Shown: positions 1 to 13,700 of the stretch, one piece after another
How positions within the stretch are numbered: the first letter of the stretch is position 1
How the letters are laid out: each line of letters begins with the position of its first letter
Assembly (NCBI GenBank): GCA_003342895.1
Contig: PTFA01000035.1
Span: forward strand, 5,008,801 to 5,072,800
DNA: 64,000 nucleotides
Reading direction: 5' to 3'
DNA from: Casuarius casuarius
Lineage: Eukaryota > Chordata > Aves > Casuariiformes > Casuariidae
Notes under the pieces: model-generated
Told to the model about the DNA's origin: nothing
The model's input: the letters and a program-made list of their open reading frames with translations, nothing else
Databases searched by the model: none
Position numbers and translations under genes: made by a program

Positions 1-2600
1 AACGTATACATCTATTTATCTGCATAGATGCCGCTGCACAAACAAGACGACTACTTCCTTAAAGTGGAATGTCAAAACTGTTTTTACATTCACTTTCCAA
101 ATGTTCAATTTGTTAAAAATTCTAAAGTTTTTAAATGCTTAAAATACTTAGTTTTGACTAAGGCTCTTCAGAGTCAAGACCCCTTGTTCTGGTTACAAAG
201 TACTTCAGAACTAATTTATCTTTCTCATTTAACTATATCTGTACTGAAATAGGTTCTGCCAATACAAGAGAAAGAAAGAAAATACACAGTTTTGAACAAC
301 ATTACTGGCAAAAATATATATTCAGTTTTGCCCTGTTTTCACCGGTGCCTTTCACTGATTATATGAATTATTTTAACTGCTCATGGCTTGAAGTCAGCAG
401 TTGGATGAAGGATGCAAAATACACATTACACAAGCAGCTACTGAAGTACTAGGTTAGATGTGCACCCGTGTCAGTTCCAGCTGTGAAAACAAAAGACGGC
501 CAACACCGCTGACGAGAGGCAAAGCCACCCAACAGGGTAAGACGTATTTTAGAGACGTGAGAGAAGCAGTAGGGGAGGCAGAAACACTACAAAATATTTT
601 GGTCTTGCTATAATGTAACTAGCAAATTAATTAAAATCTGGTTTTGCTTTTTTTTNTTTTTTTTTTTTTTGGAAAATACGTTGTTTTATGCTTCTCTTTG
701 AGGTTGGGCTTACCTGCAGAGGTAAGGATATAGATACAGATATAGAGGATCATGCTAGGCAGTTTCCTGCCTTCGAGCAGATCTGGCGTACTTTCAATCA
801 GAAAAACCGTTCTCTGGAAAGCAGCACACAAAGACAAAACATATAAAAAGAGGAATCGAGCACACGAAGGCGGCTGCAAGCTCCACACCACAAAAGAAAG
901 TATTAGTTTCAACAGCTTAGAAGGTGACTTCTTGGCAGTTATTAAAAGAAAAAAAAATGACATCCAGGAATGTAATTACTTGTCTAAACATTTCTGGAAC
1001 CTTCTGCACCTTACACGTTAGCCGCAAGGGCAAAACCTCACTCGATACCACGATACGGCAAAGGCCCCGAAGAGCAGGCTGCTGAAGGCAAACAAGCCAA
1101 GATTCAGCATTGAAAATATTCAGAATGCATGTATACGTTAGGCACACGTAACACTAAAAAAATAATTTTTAAGCCACAGGATTAGAAACATGCCGAGGGA
1201 AGGTACTGCCTACGTGAGACTGAAAACATCTTCAGTCACGGTCTCACTGAAAGGGGATCTCTGACAGAAGTAGCAATCAGAACAAAGTATCAATTTTAAG
1301 ATGTGTTTAGTAATATCGAATAAGTAGCCTGAATACAAAGGTGACAAAAAGAAACCTTGGTGTACATGAAACCACAGGAAAGGAGCTGTTGCCAAGCTGG
1401 AGCAGCCGTAAGCGGCCTGGAGAGCCGCCATGTTGCGTCGCTTCCCACAGCCCCCACCGGCCACGTCGTGCCCCCACGCACGCTCACAGAAATTCTTGTG
1501 GAAAAAACCTCGCAGCGTCACGTAATTCTCTTTTCTACAGTAAGATTCTAACCAGCAGGTCCTTATTCTCAACGTAAGCAAACAAAAATTCCCAAACTGT
1601 AAATAAAACCAGTCTGTTAAGAAGGTGCTTCGCGGAGGAGGCGCCGAGCGGGTGCAGACTTAACAGGGACACTGCTAAGGGCAACCTGGACTTCGATTTT
1701 GCAAAAGCGCGCCCGGGCAGGGTCATCCATCGACTCTTCAAAGACAGACACTTCGTCAAGATTTTACAAAACACAGGCAGGCACTTTGGTAGGGCAAGAC
1801 GGGGACACCCGTGGCAAGCGAACAGGGGCTGACCCCCTAAATCCCTCCTCAGACAGCACGCGAGGCCCAACCTGAGCCACCCCTTCTGCCCAAGCACCTG
1901 CTCAAAGCGGTAAGGGAACAAGGCTTGAGAAATCTTGCTTGCGATTTCAGAAGTTTTTGTCAAAATAAATGATAAATGACGAAAAGTTAAAAAAAAAATC
2001 AGAAGAGGAAAGAGACTTACGGATTTCATTTCAAAGTCGTGTCAAAAGGAAACTCTTCTTTTTCTGAATTAGTCAGCTATGTCCTCCCAGTCTCCTCGCT
2101 ACTGGAAAGAGCCGCAGAGCGTTTTGTGCCGCTCAGCGCCGCAGGGGCTACCCAGCACGACCAGCGCTGCCCGCCAGCACGCGGGTGCCCTGCGCTGCCC
2201 CGGGGTGCCAAATCACACTGCGTTAACCAAGCGGGGCTCATTAGCGAGCCAGCAAGGGGAAGCCCATCCCCGCCGCACCCCTTGCAGCTCTACTGAATAC
2301 AGTCATACAGGCAACAACCACTCACCTTTATCATCTTATATTCATTAGCTCATTCTCAGGGAAAACAGGTTTCGTTAATCTCACTTAACTGAATTGCTGA
2401 TGGCTTGTTAAAAACAACAACAATTTTAAGAGAACACAGAAGGAAACCAGAAATAAGGCTAATAAAGCACAGAGCTGCAGGAAGTCTGAATAAGGGTGTA
2501 GCATTTCTCTTTTAAGAGAGACTGCAGGTAAAAAAAACCAAGCAGATCTTTTCCTCATTTGATAATGTCATTTATTTGGATTTTATATATATTGTTATAT
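1..2600. other. Non-coding stretch, AT-rich with two mild GC-rich patches
   Basis: No gene is recognised here. The open frames are short and unlike any family I know. GC content rises around 1380-1480 and 2090-2290, with scattered CpG, but less densely than in the patches further along. An exon-like segment at 714-813 is listed separately. A T-run with an embedded N lies at 648-670. Confidence 0.6.
714..813 (-). other. Exon-like segment with strong splice signals (minus strand)
   Basis: Read on the minus strand, this 100-base segment is preceded by a long pyrimidine-rich tract ending in TTTCCAG and followed by CTGCAG|GTAAGC, a near-consensus donor. One frame is open throughout, beginning RTVFLIESTPDLLEG and ending ILTSAG. 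The predicted peptide is rich in I, L and Y near its end and matches no family I recognise. A second possible acceptor (GCTTGCAG) lies about 60 bases upstream. It may be an exon of a non-coding transcript or a chance pairing of sites, since random DNA of this length yields such pairs. Transcript evidence would decide. Confidence 0.22.
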
Positions 2601-2613
2601 ATAAAAATAAGTA

Positions 2614-2655
2614 GTGTGTGTATATATATATACACACACACACACACACATATAT
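2614..2655. repeat. Palindromic TG/TA/CA microsatellite
   Basis: A run of GT dinucleotides passes into AT and then CA dinucleotides, ending in ATATATA. The order (GT)n(AT)n(AC)n makes the block nearly self-complementary, so it can form a hairpin and is an alternating purine-pyrimidine tract of the kind that can adopt Z-DNA. No gene context is visible. Confidence 0.9.
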
Positions 2656-2757
2656 AAGTAGTATTCAAGTTGTTTATTTAACTGTGAGCTATTCACTGCC
2701 TGCATTTAGCATAACTAATATAATCTGAATGGGTTCTTATCTCCTTATCTAAAGCAT

Positions 2758-2826
2758 GAGCCAAAGCACAGGGCCGTTAGCTACATTTCTTCCTATTTAC
2801 TTCAATGGATTATGGATCAAATCCTA
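2758..2826 (+). repeat. Probable ancient amniote interspersed repeat (fragment)
   Basis: The segment contains TTACTTCAATGGATTATGG followed by ATCAAATCCTA. It resembles, with substitutions, a motif I know as widespread in turtle, crocodile, bird and mammal DNA (CATTGACTTCAATGGG, then TTTGGATCAGG). The preceding GAGCCAAAGCACAGG fits the other arm of that partly palindromic repeat. The match is by memory and is diverged, as expected for an old copy. The family name is uncertain. Confidence 0.4.
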
Positions 2827-5800
2827 GCACAGTCTTCCAAGACTGACTGAGCTTCTCTGAAGGATTAGTTGAGCAACAAATTATTTCAAACGGTTTAATC
2901 ATAGCTTCACAAATACAGATATGCTATGCATTAAGATAATGTATAGGATCAGTCCTAACTCCTGAAGAAAAAAAAAAAACAAAAAAGCCCCCCCAAAAAC
3001 ACCTAAGTACTCAACATTAATTTCCCATACACCAGCACCAGCAAGATGATGGGGAGGCACATAAGGATTTCAGTTATTTCACTTAAAGAAGTTAATAAAA
3101 AAAAGTAATTTATCCCAACTGATCCTGCAAATGTAAAATACACTCCCCTCACCCTCAATTTTCCTGTACTCATTTATTATGCAATGCCTGCATGCACTTT
3201 CTTGTGTAATAAACTCAAGGAATCATATTTAAAAATGAACTCAAGGAATGATATTTAAAAGTAGGGCTCATTTTTAGACAGTATTTCTCTTCATCTTCTA
3301 GAGATGTGCGTCAAGATTTCTTACTTTCTCAATTCATGTTTAAAATAAGCAGAGTATTCTGTAGTTTTAGTAAAGCACTAACAAAATTCAAATAAGGACA
3401 TCAAGGAAAAATTGAAAAGAACCAGCAAGTTTTGATACCAATCTCTTGATGCTGAAAGAGTGATGTAATTTTTTTGAAATGCAGATTTCAGTTGCAAAAG
3501 CACCTTTGATGCCTGTTATATTTCTACCATACCAGCACTTTTTAATATTTTACTTGCTGCATAAATTTTGCCATTAAATATCAGCTATATCTATATGCTT
3601 AATCACTGTAACAACTAAGGTCTATATTTATCTACTCCTAGGTAAGTGTTTTAAAAATTTGGATGCAGTCAGAAAGTCCTCATTTTTCCCCATGTTCATT
3701 TAAAAGCTAAACAAAGAAGTACATGACAACAATTTGGGATTACATTCCTGTTCCACTTAGATTTTCTACCTTATTTCCAAATTAACACGTTACCAACCAT
3801 ATCATCAGTTCTTTATTCAGACAGGAATTTTAATGAAAAGAGAGAATTAGAATCAAAAGGACTTGGCTTATGTCACAGTCTAGAGCGTAACAACACATTT
3901 TGCTTAATACAAAAAACTTATATGTTTTAGATTAGAACATGCAAGGAAGAGACAGGATTTCAAATTCAGTAATACTGGAGCTGGCAAATGAAAATTTCCA
4001 AAAAGATGTTCCACAAATTCTGTACAGCATGAGTTTAGTGAGCTGAGAGTAGTTCTGTCCCTTTTTAGCTGCACTTCACAGATCTGAGGTAGTTCAGCAA
4101 AATCCTGGCATCACCATAGACAGTTGGAGTACCAGCTGAAAATTCACAGCTGTCATTACTTTTGAGTGAAAAACAGCCATATAGTAACAGTAGTAATAAT
4201 ATAGTTTCTAGCAATGTGAAAGATTTACTGATTATAACTTAGCTTTAAACTATTCATTTACATTACTACATTCCACTGGTATCACTACGCTCCATTCACT
4301 TCCAACAGCGTATTTAAAACAGTGCTTCTTTATTAGAAACTTTCACACACAGGAAATTTAGCTATTTGGGGACTGTCAGTGCAGCATTAACGATGCTCCC
4401 TTTGCATTACAGTAATGGGTATGTCCTTTATACGTATACATGCCGACCAGCACAAGACTTCAATCACAGCAGAAGCAAATTCAGCAATTCTTTTTTTCCT
4501 GTTACTATCCATCAAAACCTACCCAGGAGGATAAAAAAGCAGAAATCCCTATTGTGAAACAACAGTTAAGTGGGCTGTTCAAGATTCAGGTTTAGATCTT
4601 TTGTAATATTTATCTAGAAGAGGAGCAACCAGGGAGATGATGATTTGCATGCAAGTTTTGTTTTTAAGGTAAGTATTGCAGGTAGGCTTTGGCTGGTCAG
4701 AATCAAAAACAGGCTGTGAGAAAGTCCAGATAAACCCAAACATGCTGGGTCAATAAACAAATGTAATTCAGCCTGATGAATGCACTTTGAAGGAGAATAC
4801 TTCAACTGCCTTTGTTGTTACACAGAGTTTAGAGGTTATTTGTAGGAAGCCAAGAAAAGTTTGACAAAATCATCTGGTGTTTTATTTTTTAATTTATTAT
4901 ACTACAAAGCAGAAGGAACTGGATTAAAAAAAACAAAACAAAAAAAAAGCTTTTCTATATTTTAAGTGGTAAAACAGAGTGCAAAAATAGTCATCCTAAC
5001 TGTGAGAGTGGAGGAATTTTAAAGAAACCCATAGAGATGCCTGGGAAAATTCCTATGAGGATAGTTTGATAAGACAAGGCTAGCATAAACAAAGATCATA
5101 GGATCTTCTTCAACTAATTCCTGTCTGACTGTATGCCCTTGCATCAGATGAATGTGATGGAGAATTCAGTATTAATCAGTTCCCCTTTCTTGTATCTTTT
5201 TCTCTTATCTGAATTTAGCTGGCTTGATATTCCCACTGTCGTATTTTCTTGTATAAGATTTTGTACAAATGATTCTTCTCAGACTGAGGATCTCTCTCTC
5301 TTGGAGGGATCATTTCACAGATCTCATGGAACAACAACAAAAAGAGGAAGTCTTTAGTCCCTCTGGACAACAGTTTGAATCAAACATACATTGTTCTTTG
5401 AACTAAATGGTCTGCTCACATTTTCTCCCGGCTAAGAGCATGACATACTATGATCAAAAATACTGGAATAGCTCTAACAAAGTCTCCAGAGGTTTCTTTA
5501 AAATGGAATACAATTCAATGCCTTTGTGAAAATTCCACTCTTCCCCCAGAAACGCACTGATCATTTGGGTCACCTCTCTACAAATCCTGAGCGCTTAGCC
5601 ATCCCGTACACAGACCTACATGAATACAGCAGGGCAAAAATTATGCTTGTTGTTGTACTAGTTAGAGATACAGGCTCTAAAGGCTAGTTTCCAGAACAAG
5701 ACTTAGCAGTCCAAGGAAAAAAGTTTATTTTCAATAAATAAACTTTCCTTCATGCTTGCCTGTCTCTCCCAGCTAAGAGTACGTCACATTTGGGTTCTCT

Positions 5801-7760
5801 GTGTTCCTCTGTTAACATATTCTTTTCAATAACGGCTAAGTCAGATTACAACCATGTAATGCTTATGTTGTGTCTTTTAATAAGTAAATATACTTTTAAT
5901 AAGTATGAACACCCAGTTAAGACCAGTGCTACTTCACTTTGCTGGACCTGCACACCTGTATACGGCTACAACTCCTACAAGTACACAGTGCTAGATACAC
6001 TCACTTTTCCCTACAGCTTAAGTTACTAACACTTACCAGGCTCTCCAGGGCTCTCCTGTGTTTGCATAACCTACAGACAAGATTTCTCATTGAATTAAAC
6101 CAAAATAAAGTAGAAGAATCAGAAAAACTTGAACTATTTCTTCATCAAAAATAGGCATATAGAAGTAAATTTCAGTATTTTTCCAGCTGCCGCATGGTAG
6201 AATTACAAGTTTTAGAGCCATCTCGCTTCACTGCGGAATCATGTTACATTACTGCTGTTGTTGCAACTACAACAGTATGACAGGTTCACTATCGTATCCC
6301 CATCTCTTAAAAATAAACATATGTTTTACTATCAGTTCTCACTACATCAGAAAGTTTAGTTGCACCATTTAAGAACCTTTTTTCTTGCAAGCAGTATCAT
6401 TCTGTGATTTTATTACCTTAACCACACTTAGATCTTAATAGGCTGGTGTAGGCATTTTTCAAACTTAAAAAACACCACATGCGAATTTTCTTTACAACTA
6501 GCTTTGTGCATTATTCATTGATCCCCTTAATGGCATTTAACTTCCATCTTTAGATGTGCTGATGGGCTCATTCAAAGTAATAACACAGGAAGTTTACAGT
6601 GAAAACATCAAGAAAGTACTTAAGGCTAGTTAGAGCTGCCAAACCATTTAGAGTATTATATACACATAAATAAAACAATTCAATTTCTTAGTAATGTTAA
6701 AAGTTTATATCTGTAATTTAAAATAACCCATCACTCCAAGGCACTGATTATCACCAGTTTCTCAGCCACGAAAACTTTTGTGGATTTACATAACAGCTTT
6801 TCAGCGTTGTCCACATGATTTAAAGCCAGAGCCAACTTCCTTTCTATTATTAAATCAAGTTTAGTTAAGATTACACAGTTCTTGACTTCTGTAACCATCA
6901 ATGCCTTTAGAGTCCAGAAATCAATTTGTCATAGTCTTTTTGCTAAGTAAAGCACTGTGTATTACGCACGTGCTATCGTTAGGATGCAGAGCACAAAACA
7001 ATGTTTTACTAGCAGATGTGAACTTTCCTGAGTCCAGAAAGAGCACGGCCACATCAGCGTGGCTGTGTTTGAAGGGAATACCTGTTGGTACTGCTTCAGT
7101 ATAACCAAGGTAGGCAAGCTTACAGACGGACAAATAAACAATAGTAGCAGATGTCAAGAAGTTTGCACTGAATTTCTCATGGGGAAGAAAGAGGAGAAGG
7201 ATCTTAAAAATAAGAGTTAAATCAAGGCTGTTCCACCAACGGGAAAAAGTAAAAGTGACAAGGCAGAGAAAGGACTACGAAAATGACAGTGTCAGATCTA
7301 CAGAAAAAGGTGGTACATAAGAGAAACAAGCAGTGTCAGGGCTATAGGCAGAATAATTTTGGAGAGGATTTTATTTATTAACTACACATTTAATTTAGGA
7401 CATACATGGTTGAAGTGACAGTGGAAGAACTAGATACAGCAACATCGTGGGCTGAAGATAGTCAAGGCAGACATGACATCTAATGCGTTCCAGAGGTTCG
7501 CCAAGCAGCAAGATAACAGCAGAGGACAGAGTTTTCTCTTAAAACTTGATGGCATCCTAGATAAATTAGGGGAAGAAGCTTACTGATGTCCCAGAGCTTC
7601 TTTCCTGAACAAAAGGTGGGAAAGACTATATTCCTGGAAAGCCATGAAAATAAAAGCAGATCTGTTCAATATTGTCCTTCTACAAAACGTTTACAAAAAT
7701 AAGGAATATGAAGTATAAGTCATAATCAGCTGTAAAGCAGCTACCATCTTCCCATATTTC
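2827..7760. other. AT-rich non-coding DNA, no gene seen
   Basis: Open frames are all below about 80 codons and show no recognisable domain. The stretch contains a 26-base tandem duplication at 3212-3263 and short A-runs near 2969-2980 and 4926-4948. A short forward-strand segment at 4616-4666 has splice-like ends. I see no RNA gene, transposon end or CpG-dense patch. Confidence 0.6.
3212..3263. repeat. Short tandem duplication (two 26-base units)
   Basis: AACTCAAGGAATCATATTTA begins at 3212 and AACTCAAGGAATGATATTTA begins at 3238, a period of 26 with a few differences. It looks like a simple local duplication, with no sign of function. Confidence 0.8.
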
Positions 7761-10480
7761 CAAGACTTCCCTTTTGCATTTTCAGATGAGGGCCCTTCCT
7801 CCCATCTCAGACTGGTGCTGCCGCTCACCTCGGAGGGAAGCGGGATTCTCGGTCAAGCGCTTCATTCCACCGAGGATATTTACTCCTTCCTACACTGGTT
7901 TTTAAGAGTAAGGAATAGGAGTTACTTGTGATTAAGAGTGCACATCTCTTTAAAATTCCATAATCAGGTACTGCTCCTTCTGATAGTTTAACCTGTCAGC
8001 AATGATTTCCTCAGGCAATTTTAAAAATAGATTTAGCTCTTCATATTTTAAAACATTTTTAATAACCATCTGTGGAAGTGCTAAGATTCATACACGACAC
8101 CATGCAATTTTACCCTTCTGTTTTATAACGAGACCCCAAGACGGAATCAACCATTTTGTCAGCTGAATTCTGTATGTTTTATTGGATTTATCAACAGAAG
8201 TTGTACATCCCTTTAAGACTGCTGTAGAGACTTTCTCAGTCCTCACACTAGATGAGAAAGTAGTTGAAAATCTATTCCATAGGGCAACATGGCCTGGAAA
8301 AGACGCAAAACAGGCTGAGCTGGCTAGTTCCTGAGTTTCACCTAGCAGCTGGCTGAGCAGCAACACTAGCAGCGGCCACGACGGCAAAGGCTGAACCACG
8401 CACCCGTTCAGCCAAAAGGACAAAGTAATCAGTAGTGGCACGACACACAGGGAGGAGCCCCAAGCAAGAGTAAAATCAAGGAGCTGAATAGTTTCCCCTT
8501 TCCTGTAGGCAGAATGAATAACCAAGGGAAGCAGCTAAGAAAATATTTTAGAAGATGCTGGAAACAGAGAATTGAAATTGCAATCAAAAGCAAGAAAAAT
8601 GAAGCTCTAGATCTACAGAGCTAGACACGTGTCTCAGTCTGCTTACTGCATGTCTTAACTAAATATAGTTAACTTGACAGGGAGGAGACAGACAAAAGCC
8701 TTCCCTGTCGCTCCAGCTACCAAGTCTGTTTTTGAGACCACCCAAATTCACCTGGGAAAAGGCATCCTGATCAATTTTCCCACTAATATAAAGCTTCAGA
8801 ATTCACCCCTGTGAGAAACAGCGGATTCCCCTCAGCTGACGCGTGGGAGGTTTCTAGGACGAGGGGTGCTAACCAACCCGAGGCACTCCAGCACGCGCTC
8901 CTGAACAAACAGCTGCCATCGCCTGCTTTTACGGTACGACATAACTTAGGGCAAACGTATACTGTGCAGGGCTGCCGTGCTCACAAACAAACTGCTTGCT
9001 TTATCCCGCTTCTCTGCTCACTGCATTTTCAAGTGGCACTGAGAGAAGATAATAAAGACAAAACCAGACTCAACATGCTGTAAGATACAACAGCCTCAAA
9101 GGTTTGATTTTCAAGCTTTATGTCAGGGGTCGAGGACAGTAGACAAACAGGTAAAGCTCTAACGTGGTAAAGTGGATACAAAGGCAGCAAGATGGCTCAT
9201 GACATCAAAACAGACAAAACCCATCCAATGGCCCTGCCTACATCTTTGGCGACAATTCAGTGATAGGAGTGTTACAGATGTAACACACTTCCCTAAGAAG
9301 CATAAATACATTTGAGGTATGCTAGCTCCTGTGACCAAACTCTCCCGTCCTTTCAAGATAGTTTTGTACCAATATAGGCCAGTGATTCTATTGTGAAATA
9401 TATTGATCCCCCATAGGGATATATGTGTGCGCTTTTAAGAATGAATTATCATAAGCAAGACATGATAATTACAACATGTAAAGGGGGGGGGGGAACCTCA
9501 ACATTATCCATCATGTCTTCACCTTCTAAATTTCTTATTTCCATAACTGCCTTTATGACTGGACTTGGGAAAAGCTTTTTTCTTTTTTTTTTTTTTTAAT
9601 GTGAATTTCCTAGAGAAAAAGTTTTGAAGCACTTGGAGATATTCACGTGTTATAAGATGAATTTTCTACATAGTTGGGCAATAAGAAGGGTGACAGAAAA
9701 GAATCAGAAATGTCAAAATAAAGTATTTGACATCTCCTGACATCCATTACAGAAACTTGCAATAAAGTAGAGTAGACATAGCGCTATATTCACAGAAGTG
9801 GAAGTTAATTTTGCTCCACAGACTAGTATTTAGGATAGCCAAGGTGCAAGACTCGCACTCAGCCCTCACTCACAGGTCCCACGCACCTGCTCCAGAAACG
9901 TGGATCCGCACGTTGCACGGGAGTGCCGTGACCACCGCGCCGGGGAGCACCGGGCAGGTACCTGCTCTGGGTCCCTCTGCTGAACCCGGTCCTACTTGTA
10001 AGCGGTTTTAACCGTTTACTGAGACCATAAAAAGTCTTTTACTACTGTCACGTGTAACATCACGACACCACAGTCTGCACTAACCCATGGGTTTCAAATA
10101 GATGGAAGCCTCTAGAAACCACAAACACTATTTAAACACATTTTTTTCTCTCTTCCAACACTGCTGAAATACACTCATCTCCTGCCTTCAGAAAGGTCCC
10201 TGCATGAACTCTCACATAATTCACACCATCTGAGATCACGAACGATGAAAGACAACAGCAAAGAGTGTATCATCTAATAGCCTTTCAAATCTGGATTGAT
10301 AAGGCCAAGTGCAATAAAAAAAAAAAACTTAAAACATTGAGGAAATAATTTCTCATGGTATTCAAAAAACTGGAAACGTAGTTTGAAAATGTTAGCTTAA
10401 GACATTTGAGAGATTTATGAGCCAAAACCAACAGCTGAAATAAGACTCAATCTTCCACCGCTGTCACAGCCGGGTCTCAC
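7761..10480. other. Non-coding DNA with isolated GC-richer spots
   Basis: No gene is recognised. Around 7790-7860 GC rises and a good minus-strand donor (CTCCGAG|GTGAGCGG) is present, but the open frame beside it has no known relatives and its upstream acceptor is only moderate. GC-richer spots also occur at 8330-8470 and 9860-9990. An 11-base G run lies at 9483-9493 and a T-rich run at 9576-9598. Confidence 0.55.
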
Positions 10481-10489
10481 CTCCTGTCA

Positions 10490-10705
10490 CCAGCACTTCC
10501 CCCAGGGAGCACTCGCCGGAGCAGCTTGCTCACGCGTCGCCCAGGCAAACGCCGGTTTGCAGCGTAACCGAGCTAAGCGCAGGCGCCTACGCGGGTGCGA
10601 GGCCCAGCAGCAGGCTCCGTTCAGCGCAGAGCCAGGGCCGGCCCCCGGGGCTCTGCAACCCCCGGCCCGGAGAGCCGCCACGGTACCGGCAGGTTTGACG
10701 GGGTC
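10490..10705. promoter_or_regulatory. Short CpG-dense patch
   Basis: About 25 CpG dinucleotides occur within roughly 215 bases, against very few in the flanking AT-rich DNA. This density means the DNA has escaped CpG decay, as unmethylated promoters and enhancers do. A possible minus-strand splice donor (GGAG|GTGAGACC) sits at its low-coordinate edge, so it could hold the first exon of a minus-strand transcript. The open frames across it are a by-product of high GC. It is shorter than a classic CpG island and no TATA box is evident. Confidence 0.4.
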
Positions 10706-10739
10706 ACAGCCCAGGAGCGCTAAGAGGCAGGGTTTATAG

Positions 10740-13700
10740 TTACTATCACGAGCCAAACTATTTCATTTTTTTTTTAAATCTGTATGCCTCACCACTGGGC
10801 ACTTATGTTAGAAGTCCTGCAGGCATGAGTGAAAAAGCAAAATAGTTTTTCATCAGGATAACCTCTGAACGTTCAGCACGTACACACATATCCTAAGTGG
10901 CTTTATTCTGGCCGCTGTGATTGCACCGCATTCTTTTCTGATAATACATTGCTGTTTTAAACAGATTTTAAAAACTTCATTTATTTAAATGCATTTGTGT
11001 TACTATGTAAATAACCATGGCCTAGGAGTCCTAGGAGTTTGTTCTTAGAGATTTCTTGTTTTTAAAGATTAATCACGACAGCTTTGCTGCTTCTCCGAAT
11101 GCTGACGAATACACTAGAAAAACTGGAAATATGTGCTCCATTACATCCAATGAACATGGTAGGTATCTACTGAGGTCTTACGAGACCCTACAGAAGTGCT
11201 GCACAAACACCCGCCACTCAGTTTTGCAGGGCATAAAGGACTTGAGCAAACACAAGCTACACAAGTCTCCATACACCTCGTGCCTTGCCCACCGTTATCA
11301 CATCTCTTCCCCGATGTCCGTGATCCAGGGACTGTGTAGGACAAAGCTGCTTTTTTATCACATTCTTTGGAACAAAAGAAACAGGTTTAGTTATTATTTC
11401 TATCTTACTGCGAACTGCAAAAAAGCCCAAGCTAAGGTCTGTATGCCTACCAAGCTACAGAAGTCCTCAAAGACCTCTGCGTACTGATTTATGCAGCTAC
11501 ATTTCCAAATTTTAAAAGCCTTCCAGTTCATTGCTAGTAATGCATTTCAGACCCTCTAAATTCACTTTGCCACCACCAGGTAACTTCTTGTAGTATTGAT
11601 ATACACTATTCTTAAGCCTTCACAACAGTTGTGCTCACCAATGCCTGTCGCGGCTCTCCGGAGGCCCCTCACCGACCTGAGGACAGGGCATATCTGAGCT
11701 ACGCAGCCACACAAATGCAACGTGTCAGCTGGATCGGGAATGCAGGTCTTGCTCTTTAAACCACATAAATCAATGGGGCATTTCAAAATGCAATGCAAGA
11801 GATTTATGACCCAATTTGCAGGCTTCACATATGTGGCTTCCTAACAATAGTTTAATAGTGGCATATAAAATTCAGGTTTTGAAAATAATTCATCATTTCC
11901 TGAAAGGGTTTTGGTTCACACTCCACGATAACTACAATCTCAAGCCTGACCTCACACTGAAGTCTGAACACCTCCATAAGCTCTGAAATCCTTTAACATA
12001 TTTGCCACTTTTAGACCTTCCCTTACACAGTACCTACCGTCACCACGACGGTGCTTTCGGCAAGCACGGACAGCTGTCAGCAGCAGCGCGGTCCACAAAC
12101 CACTGGGACCAGCAGCTTCCACAGCATCAGGGAAGTGACATCCCAGATCCGACTTGTGTTAATAGTTGTTGATGCCTCTCCACAAGGGTCTCTTAGTGAC
12201 CGATATTATTTGCTTCAATTCAGACAGGCTCTGACTCCAAATAAGCAGCTCGCTGTGATCTCTTACATCAAAAGGGTGATAGCTATTATTTTCCGATGAC
12301 TGCCTGAATTGAAAGCAACAAAACATGCTAACCCAGAATTGCCAGCAATCATCAAATATGTGACGCCGCAGTACTCCAATAATCCATCCATCATTTAAAA
12401 TCAATTCAAAAGAGGTCCCAGCTTTTAAATGTGATACAAAAGCCACATATATGAGCTGCATCAAAGTTTTAAGTATACAACTAAAAGCACCCGGCTTTTT
12501 CGTTTTCATATTAAAGTCTCCTGACTTTATTTTAGCATCATAGATGAACTTAATCCCAATTACAAACATGTCACCTAAACGGACGGATTTGAATTTAAAG
12601 CTCAAGCACAAAATAGAGCCTCCTTTCACAACCATGAAGGTTTCCTATGCATTACTGCCCTCCCCACCAGCCCACCATGCTGGGCACAATAGGTGCAATT
12701 CCCTTTCTCCTGCAAGAAAAACAGAATTGAGGAAGTAAAAATCTATCCAGGTGGAAGCACTGGAGTATTGATGGGTTAAAAAAAATTTGAGATTACCATT
12801 TTCAAAACATACTCAGGGAAAGAGAGAAGAGACCATATAGAGATTAAATAAAGGCTGAACCACTGTACATCTTTGGTGTTCTTCCTTTAAGTGTGAATGC
12901 TGACCAAGGTTTGGAGCCAGAAGAGCAGTGAACAGAAGAGGTTAACACTGACCAAAGGATTTTTTGGTGAAAGAGTAGTTGCAAGTTTAGTCAGCTCAGC
13001 TATGGCAGACAGAAGTGGGTTTTTTTGTTTTTTTTTTTTTTAAATCTCATTCCAAATGAACACAGCTATTCCAAAATGCAAACCAGTCTTCAAATTCAAG
13101 TCTACACTTTTAAACAATATTACCATTTACTTTCTCCGATAATGCTACATTCCTCAGGCCACTGTTATAAAAAGATGCTGCAGTTAAGGTCAGCTTACCT
13201 CATTGTTTTTCCAGACATACATAAAACTTGTAATGCATTAGGCAACACATAAAAGGCCTAACAATATATTATCACACTCTTCTGTATGCTATTACTTTTA
13301 GCTGGCAACACATAATTTCTGTCTGGAAAAGATATTGGCTATGGCCTGTTCAGCACTTCTGTCCAACAGAACTCTTCCCTATAAATCTGCGTTCCAGTGC
13401 GTGACTAGTGAAAACACTTTATTACAATACTTCATGATATCAATATTTTAGAGCAGTATATTCTCATGTCAAAAATACCAAAGATCTGTGACTTGAACTC
13501 ATCAAATAGAACCCATCAATATAGAGACTAGGTTAGAAATCCAATTTATTTCATGCATCACCTGAACACTGATGGAAGAAAAAAAAGGATTCACTAGTGT
13601 GAATAAGCCATTTATTTTGTTGTACATAAGAAAACAGAGTAACACTTCTAACTGTAACCAAAAATAATTATATATTCATGCACTTAGACACTGAATCAAC

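Noticed and set aside
7832..7899. Minus-strand exon-like segment reading VGRSKYPRWNEALDRE
   Set aside because: The donor is good but the acceptor is only moderate, and the product is unknown. Not better than chance.
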